DNA of 36,423 nt from Bacteroidales bacterium (GTDB lineage: Bacteria; Bacteroidota; Bacteroidia; Bacteroidales; UBA3663), in NCBI GenBank assembly GCA_016293065.1, contig JAEDEY010000013.1:1-36423 (forward strand), read 5' to 3'. This document shows positions 32,651 through 36,423 of the stretch, in pieces. A model generated the notes under the pieces. The model did no database searches and was not told where the DNA came from. It saw only the letters and a program-made list of their open reading frames with translations. Numbering within the stretch: position 1 is the first letter of the stretch; each line of letters starts with the position of its first letter. The position numbers and the translations under genes were made by a program.

Positions 32651-33103
32651 ATGAAGATTATTTTGAAAGAAGATATCCAGAATCTTGGATACAAGGACGA
32701 TGTAGTTGAGGTAAAGAATGGTTACGGCCGTAACTATCTCATTCCTCAGAAGAAGGCAATTCTCGCCACTGAATCTGAACTCAAGCAGCTCGCTGAGAAG
32801 AAGAAGCAGCAGGCACAGAAGATGGCTAAGATCAAGGCTGACGCTGAGGCTCTCGCAGCAGCTATCACTGCAGCAGGTGAGCTCACAATTGCCGTTAAGG
32901 CAAGCGAGGAAGGTAAGATCTACGGCTCAGTAGGCAACATCCAGATCGCAGAAGCACTCAGTGCCAAGGGTGTTGAAGTTGAGCGTAAGTCAATCTCTGT
33001 TGAGACTATTAAGGCTCTCGGTTCTTACGTAGCAGTAGCTAAGCTTCACCGTGAGGTAAGCGCAGAAATCACTGTGAACGTAGTAGCTGAGTCAGCAGAG
33101 TAA
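32651..33103 (+). CDS. rplI: 50S ribosomal protein bL9
   Basis: The 150-aa protein has the N-terminal RNA-binding domain (MKIILKEDIQNLGYKDDVVEVKNGYGRNYLIPQKKAI), a long Lys/Gln/Ala connecting helix (about 42-75) and the C-terminal domain (GKIYGSVGNIQIAEAL...). It is the last gene of the operon and ends 30 bp before an intrinsic terminator. Confidence 0.98.
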   Translation: MKIILKEDIQNLGYKDDVVEVKNGYGRNYLIPQKKAILATESELKQLAEKKKQQAQKMAKIKADAEALAAAITAAGELTIAVKASEEGKIYGSVGNIQIAEALSAKGVEVERKSISVETIKALGSYVAVAKLHREVSAEITVNVVAESAE

Positions 33104-33132
33104 AATTCTCTCGGATTTATAGAAATGCATAT

Positions 33133-33168
33133 AATGGGATTGGTTCTTCCAGTCCCATTTCTTTTTTT
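33133..33168 (+). terminator. Intrinsic terminator of the rpsF-rpsR-rplI operon
   Basis: AATGGGATTGG (33133-33143) pairs with CCAGTCCCATT (33149-33159; one G-U pair) around a 5-nt loop, followed by a T-rich run ending at 33168. Confidence 0.9.
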
Positions 33169-33181
33169 CAGCCAGTTATTG

Positions 33182-34084
33182 CTATCGACCTATCATCAAA
33201 TCGGCCACCACTGGCAAATGATCGGAATACCCTCCCTCATACACCATACCGTAGCGGGTACGCTTTGGTCGCTTACCCAGGTTTTTCTCATCGTTGACCA
33301 ACATAAACGGCATGACAAAAGCACATACATTCGCCACATACATTCCGCTTGTTGTATCGGCCATAGACTCATTTACTATCATCTGATCAAGAAATCCCCA
33401 CTGACCCGCATACTTATGTGAGCCATAAGAGATACGTCCTCGATCAAGAGCTTCCTGCAATGGCAGCATCAGATTTCTGTATCCCGAAAAATGCCGTCTG
33501 ACTTGCCGTGAATCAGGATAGTCGTTGAAGTCGCCCATCACCACCAGATGAGGCTCTACACGAATATGGCAAATCGAATCCATCAACCGACGCAAATAGC
33601 CATGGGCAATTGCCCGTGCCTTGTCCGATGCTTTCTTGCCTCCGTAGCGGCTTGGCAGATGACACACCACCACATCAACAGTATCGCCGCTTATCACCCT
33701 TCCCCAAGCATGCAGCAAGTCGCGTGTCGGGCGAAGATCTTCCGGCATATTTATCCTAACAGAATTATGCCCCAGAACCCTGAACTCGTCAGGCTGATAC
33801 ATGAAAGCCACATTTATGCCTCTCACATCTGGCGAGTGAGTTATGATATAACGATAATGCCACCTTGCCAAAGGAGTGCGTGTTGTCCATCGCCTCATGA
33901 TACTATCGTTCTCTACCTCAGCCAATCCAATGATGGCAGGAGGCCTGCCTTCACCAGCAGCAACGAGCACACGAGTCAGGTTAATCATTTTCTCATAGGT
34001 GTGACCACTCGACAAGAGCAGATTCTCACAATTGTAGAACATCACACGCAGAGATACAAGAATCAGAAAGATTACACATTGCAT
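33182..34084 (-). CDS. Endonuclease/exonuclease/phosphatase-fold protein
   Basis: The 300-aa product has the EEP-fold active-site set: Asn18 in MFYNCENL, Glu56 in GLAEVEND, Asp/Asn in GDFNDYPDSR, and Asp288-His289 in SDHLPVV. The fold covers DNase I, AP endonucleases and sphingomyelinase-like phosphoesterases, so the substrate is open. Relatives in Bacteroidetes are usually secreted; here the N-terminus is only MQCVIFLILVSLR ahead of the first strand, a minimal hydrophobic start. A promoter-like TATATTTG lies just 5 nt before the ATG, so the mRNA could be leaderless or the start could be Met15 (34042). It converges on rplI. Confidence 0.88.
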   Translation of the reverse strand: MQCVIFLILVSLRVMFYNCENLLLSSGHTYEKMINLTRVLVAAGEGRPPAIIGLAEVENDSIMRRWTTRTPLARWHYRYIITHSPDVRGINVAFMYQPDEFRVLGHNSVRINMPEDLRPTRDLLHAWGRVISGDTVDVVVCHLPSRYGGKKASDKARAIAHGYLRRLMDSICHIRVEPHLVVMGDFNDYPDSRQVRRHFSGYRNLMLPLQEALDRGRISYGSHKYAGQWGFLDQMIVNESMADTTSGMYVANVCAFVMPFMLVNDEKNLGKRPKRTRYGMVYEGGYSDHLPVVADLMIGR

Positions 34085-34108
34085 AGTAACAAATATAAAT
34101 TATGGTAA

Positions 34109-34151
34109 GAAAAGAAAAAAAGAGGTTGGGCCTCATAAGCGACTCAACCTC
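34109..34151 (-). terminator. Intrinsic terminator of rpsP
   Basis: On the minus strand GAGGTTG (34151-34145) pairs with CAACCTC (34128-34122) around a 16-nt loop, followed by a long T-rich run (34121-34109). Confidence 0.82.
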
Positions 34152-34192
34152 ATAGATTGCGAGTTCAAAACAACTCTATTTCTTAAGTTGCA

Positions 34193-34738
34193 TTACTCAG
34201 CAGCTTCAGCAGGAGCTTCTGTAGCAGCAGCTTCCTCGGCAGCCTTTGCAGCAGCAGCCTCAGCGGCAGCAGCAGCGAGAGCAGCCTTCTTAGCAGCTAC
34301 AGCCTCAGCCTTTGCATTCTTAACTGCAACTTCATTCTCAGCAGCAGCAACTGCAGCCTTCTTTGCAGCATCAGCAAGACCTGAAACCTTAGCAGCAATC
34401 TTGGCAGCCTTTGCAGTCTTCCAAGCATCGAACTTAGCCTGTGCCTGCTCTACAGTAAGAGCACCCTTCTTCACACCACCATTGAGGTGCTTCTTGAGGA
34501 GTACGCCTTCGTAAGAAAGAATGCGCCCAGCAGTGAGAGTTGGCTGTGCGCCAGTCTCAAGCCAATAAAGTGCGCGATCGAAGTTAATGTTGATAGTAGC
34601 AGGGTTTGTGTTTGGATTGTAAGTACCGAGTTTCTCAATATACTTACCATCACGTGGCGCTCTGCTATCTGCGACTACGACATAATAAACTGCGTAGTCC
34701 TTGTGACCATGTCGTGCAAGACGGATCTTTGTAGCCAT
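34193..34738 (-). CDS. rpsP: 30S ribosomal protein bS16 with long Ala-rich tail
   Basis: The first 85 residues are a standard bS16: MATKIRLARHGHKDYAVYYVVVADSRAPRDGKYIEKLGTYNPN...LDRALYWL-type region and GAQPTLTAGRILSYEGV. E. coli bS16 is about 82 aa; this one runs on to 181. The extra 90 residues are made mostly of Ala, Lys and Glu (AKAEAVAAKKAALAAAAAEAAA near the end) and resemble a histone-H1-like or helical tail. Similar tails occur in other Bacteroidetes bS16, to my recollection. It is monocistronic with its own promoter and terminator, away from rimM/trmD. Confidence 0.96.
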   Translation of the reverse strand: MATKIRLARHGHKDYAVYYVVVADSRAPRDGKYIEKLGTYNPNTNPATININFDRALYWLETGAQPTLTAGRILSYEGVLLKKHLNGGVKKGALTVEQAQAKFDAWKTAKAAKIAAKVSGLADAAKKAAVAAAENEVAVKNAKAEAVAAKKAALAAAAAEAAAAKAAEEAAATEAPAEAAE

Positions 34739-34812
34739 TTCGCAAATTGATTTTTGTTAATTTATACTTGCATCCAACCTTCTAACTATCTATGTTATTG
34801 GTTATGCGGCTG

Positions 34813-34843
34813 CAAAGGTACAAAAAATATTCGACAACACAAA
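34813..34843 (-). promoter_or_regulatory. Promoter of rpsP
   Basis: On the minus strand TTTG (34840-34843), 19 bp, TACCTTTG (34813-34820) matches the Bacteroidetes consensus, 74 bp upstream of the rpsP start. Confidence 0.75.
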
Positions 34844-34959
34844 ATCAATTCTTCAAACATTCTGCTTTTTTTGCTTGTTTTCTGTCAGTACAACCAGTTT
34901 TTCAATGCAGACGAAGCAAAATAGCCCAAACATTCATGATTACATGGTCTTTTGAAGTC

Positions 34960-35307
34960 TTATTTCTTCTGGTTCTGCGCTCTATACTCGGTCGTTGTCA
35001 TTCCGAAATATGCACGGAAGCATCGACAAAAATAATGGCGGTCAGCATAGCCTACCTTTGTCGATATACGACTGATTTTATAATGTGTAGAGACAATCAT
35101 CTGCGCGGCTTTCTTCAGTCTTAGCTCATTTACCATGGCAAAAGGTGTCTTGCCAAAAACCATTTTGAAAGTCGCAATATACTTGCTTCTACTCATTCCA
35201 CTGGCAGCTACCATATCAGCCAACTCAAAGTCCTGATTCTTTAGATTAGCCAATATCTTTGCCTTTTCTCGTCGTGCAAATTCCTTGATGGAAATTATAT
35301 CATTCAT
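34960..35307 (-). CDS. HTH-only AraC-family regulator
   Basis: The 115-aa product is almost just the AraC/XylS double helix-turn-helix: FELADMVAASGMSRSKYIATFKMVFGKTPFAMVNELRLKKAAQMI is HTH1, and YKISRISTKVGYADRHYFCRCFRAYFGMTTTEYR is HTH2 with the usual GY-x-D/S-x-x-YF-x-R-x-F pattern. No sensory domain is present, as in SoxS or MarA, so activity may be set by its level. Such a build can also be the remnant of a hybrid two-component regulator. It has its own promoter. It is divergent from the secreted Spy-like gene, which is a possible target. Confidence 0.88.
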   Translation of the reverse strand: MNDIISIKEFARREKAKILANLKNQDFELADMVAASGMSRSKYIATFKMVFGKTPFAMVNELRLKKAAQMIVSTHYKISRISTKVGYADRHYFCRCFRAYFGMTTTEYRAQNQKK

Positions 35308-35375
35308 GAAAGTATAAAATTTTAATTAGTATAAAGTGCGTGTTAATTGCAACAATTGACAGGAATATCTGCGTG

Positions 35376-35406
35376 CAAAGATAGTAAATAATTATTAATT
35401 TGCAAA
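35376..35406 (-). promoter_or_regulatory. Promoter of the HTH-only AraC gene
   Basis: On the minus strand TTTG (35403-35406), 19 bp, TATCTTTG (35376-35383) matches consensus. AATTG-caa-CAATT (35345-35357) lies in the leader and may be an operator. Confidence 0.7.
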
Positions 35407-35511
35407 AAAAATCAACAATATATTAAACTATTTATCCCCAGAATAGTCATAATAGCGAAATCATTATCACATTATCGTATAATATTTCATTTAAAACAAA
35501 TAATTGCTATT

Positions 35512-36045
35512 ATGAAATTAAAAGTATTAATCTGTTCGTTGTGCCTTTGTTTCAGCATGTGTGCAATGGCACAAAACCACAGTCGCAGCAACCGTGGCAA
35601 CCGTGGTAATGAAGCACCGAGACAATTCGACATGGTAGTAGATACTGCCATCATCAATTCGATGGAACTCGAACCAGAGACAATCTCGGCAGTGCTGCAA
35701 CTGCAGGCACAAAAGCAAGAGGAGCTCAAAGCCATTCTCATCAAAATGGCGCAGTCACGTAAGGAGGGTAAGAACTTCGACCCTCAGGCCATTGCCGAAA
35801 TGCGCCAACAGATGGATGACTTCAAACTCGAGTACCGCATGGCATTCCGGAAGATTATCGGCACAGCCAACTACATCACCTATTTGGAAAAGCAACTCGA
35901 CAATCGACAGTCAATGCGGCCAAACAACTTCCCATCTTCCCGTGCCAACCGACACCAAGGCTTCACCAATCCTGGCTTTGGGCAAAACAATGGAAACTGG
36001 GATAATATGCAAGACAATTCTGACAGTAACAACTGGAACGAATAA
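35512..36045 (+). CDS. Secreted Spy-like helical protein of unknown function
   Basis: The 177-aa product has a signal peptide (KVLICSLCLCFSMCAMA, cleavage before QNH). An RSNRGNRGN linker follows, then a long helical core (MELEPETISAVLQLQAQKQEELKAILIKMAQSRKEGKNF... to MAFRKIIGTANYITYLEKQL). The C-terminus is Asn/Gly-rich and low-complexity. The core layout is like LTxxQ/Spy-CpxP periplasmic chaperones, but the LTxxQ motif itself is not evident. Function unknown. It is divergent from the AraC-type regulator. No clear terminator follows; an imperfect hairpin (36049-36081) lacks a T-tract. Confidence 0.75.
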   Translation: MKLKVLICSLCLCFSMCAMAQNHSRSNRGNRGNEAPRQFDMVVDTAIINSMELEPETISAVLQLQAQKQEELKAILIKMAQSRKEGKNFDPQAIAEMRQQMDDFKLEYRMAFRKIIGTANYITYLEKQLDNRQSMRPNNFPSSRANRHQGFTNPGFGQNNGNWDNMQDNSDSNNWNE

Positions 36046-36094
36046 AAAAGGAGGGCATGTCAACAGTAAATGGCACACCCTCTGGTTAATGTGA

Positions 36095-36246
36095 TAGTCC
36101 AGAAACCGTATGTTATCGCGCCATTATTATATATGGAGAAGAATGGTTATTGAATAAAGCAAGGAGAATCCTGCATGACTTAATGACTTCGTAACTGGCT
36201 CTGAACATACGGTTACTGACCATCAGATGGCTGGACAGCTGATGGT
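36095..36246. other. Gene-free segment with nested inverted repeats (candidate structured RNA)
   Basis: AACCGTATGTT (36104-36114) and AACATACGGTT (36204-36214) are perfect 11-bp inverted copies enclosing 89 bp. Beside them ACCATCAG (36219-36226) and CTGATGGT (36239-36246) form an 8-bp hairpin. Its loop contains CTGGAC (36231-36236), complementary to GTCCAG (36097-36102) next to the first arm, which would make a pseudoknot. Inside, AGGA-gaa-TCCT forms a small hairpin. No gene of credible length lies in 36046-36423. Confidence 0.5.
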
Positions 36247-36307
36247 AGTGTGACGAAAGACCCAAATCAGAAAATACACTTTTTTTCATAATTTTTTATT
36301 TATTTTT

Positions 36308-36341
36308 CATTAGTGTCTCGATAAAAATTGGGGCACTAATG
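36308..36341. repeat. 8-bp inverted repeat near the window end
   Basis: CATTAGTG (36308-36315) and CACTAATG (36334-36341) are perfect inverted copies with an 18-bp spacer in AT-rich sequence. It could be a terminator-like or operator element; the window ends too soon to tell. Confidence 0.4.
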
Positions 36342-36423
36342 TTTTCATTTACTATTGTTTATAATGTGGTGCAAAGATGGGGATTATTTTTCAATTAACC
36401 GAATTTTTGTTATTCAAAAATTT

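Noticed and set aside
36049..36081. Terminator after the Spy-like gene
   Set aside because: The stem has two central mismatches and no T-tract follows.

Overview
The window is a chromosomal segment of a Bacteroidota genome, most likely order Bacteroidales and probably Prevotellaceae. Four things point there. Intergenic promoters repeatedly fit the Bacteroidetes sigma-ABfr pattern (TTTG, 19-21 bp, TAnnTTTG). Almost no gene has a Shine-Dalgarno sequence. Lineage-typical proteins are present: a DUF4837-like lipoprotein, a DUF4919-like protein, a fused FeoA-FeoB and a bS16 with a long Ala-rich tail. A 29-aa basic AURKAIP1/COX24-like peptide also fits. The genus is inferred from general resemblance, not from an alignment. 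I see no phage, IS, CRISPR array, tRNA or rRNA.

Layout. (1) 1-2665, minus strand: a tandem two-domain secreted esterase cut by the window edge, and a CpsB/YwqE-type PHP tyrosine phosphatase. (2) 2.8-11.5 kb, plus strand: an L-arabinose operon encoding a lipoprotein aldose 1-epimerase, an MFS sugar symporter, a sodium/solute symporter, AraD, AraA and AraB, closed by a strong terminator. Extracellular arabinose would be anomerised, imported and converted through L-ribulose to L-ribulose-5-P and D-xylulose-5-P. No regulator gene lies inside the cluster. (3) 11.5-18.6 kb, minus strand: a feoAB fusion, a FeoB-associated Cys-rich miniprotein, a small secreted protein and dnaE, in that transcriptional order with tight spacing. 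(4) 18.6-19.3 kb: an AT-rich gene-free stretch with an outstanding promoter, a GNRA-capped hairpin and repeated motifs, best read as a small RNA locus. (5) 19.3-23.7 kb: a SIMPL protein, then on the minus strand HU, the 29-aa peptide, RNase G and a ModF-like double ABC ATPase. (6) 23.9-31.8 kb, plus strand: lipoprotein, PdxA-like protein, murA, rimM, a Nif3-family protein, a coiled-coil zinc-ribbon protein, dnaB and a DUF4919-like protein. (7) 32.0-33.1 kb: rpsF-rpsR-rplI. (8) 33.2-36.0 kb: an endonuclease/phosphatase-fold protein, rpsP, an HTH-only AraC protein and a secreted Spy-like protein. (9) 36.05-36.42 kb: gene-free, with an unusually ordered set of inverted repeats including a possible pseudoknot.

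The window is mostly housekeeping. The points most worth a second look are the two gene-free structured regions, perfect Shine-Dalgarno sequences on rpsR and rplI only, a complete PHP metal site in DnaE, a MurA with Asp in place of the fosfomycin-target Cys, a catalytically degraded PdxA-like protein, and a double ABC ATPase whose first site lacks its catalytic residues.
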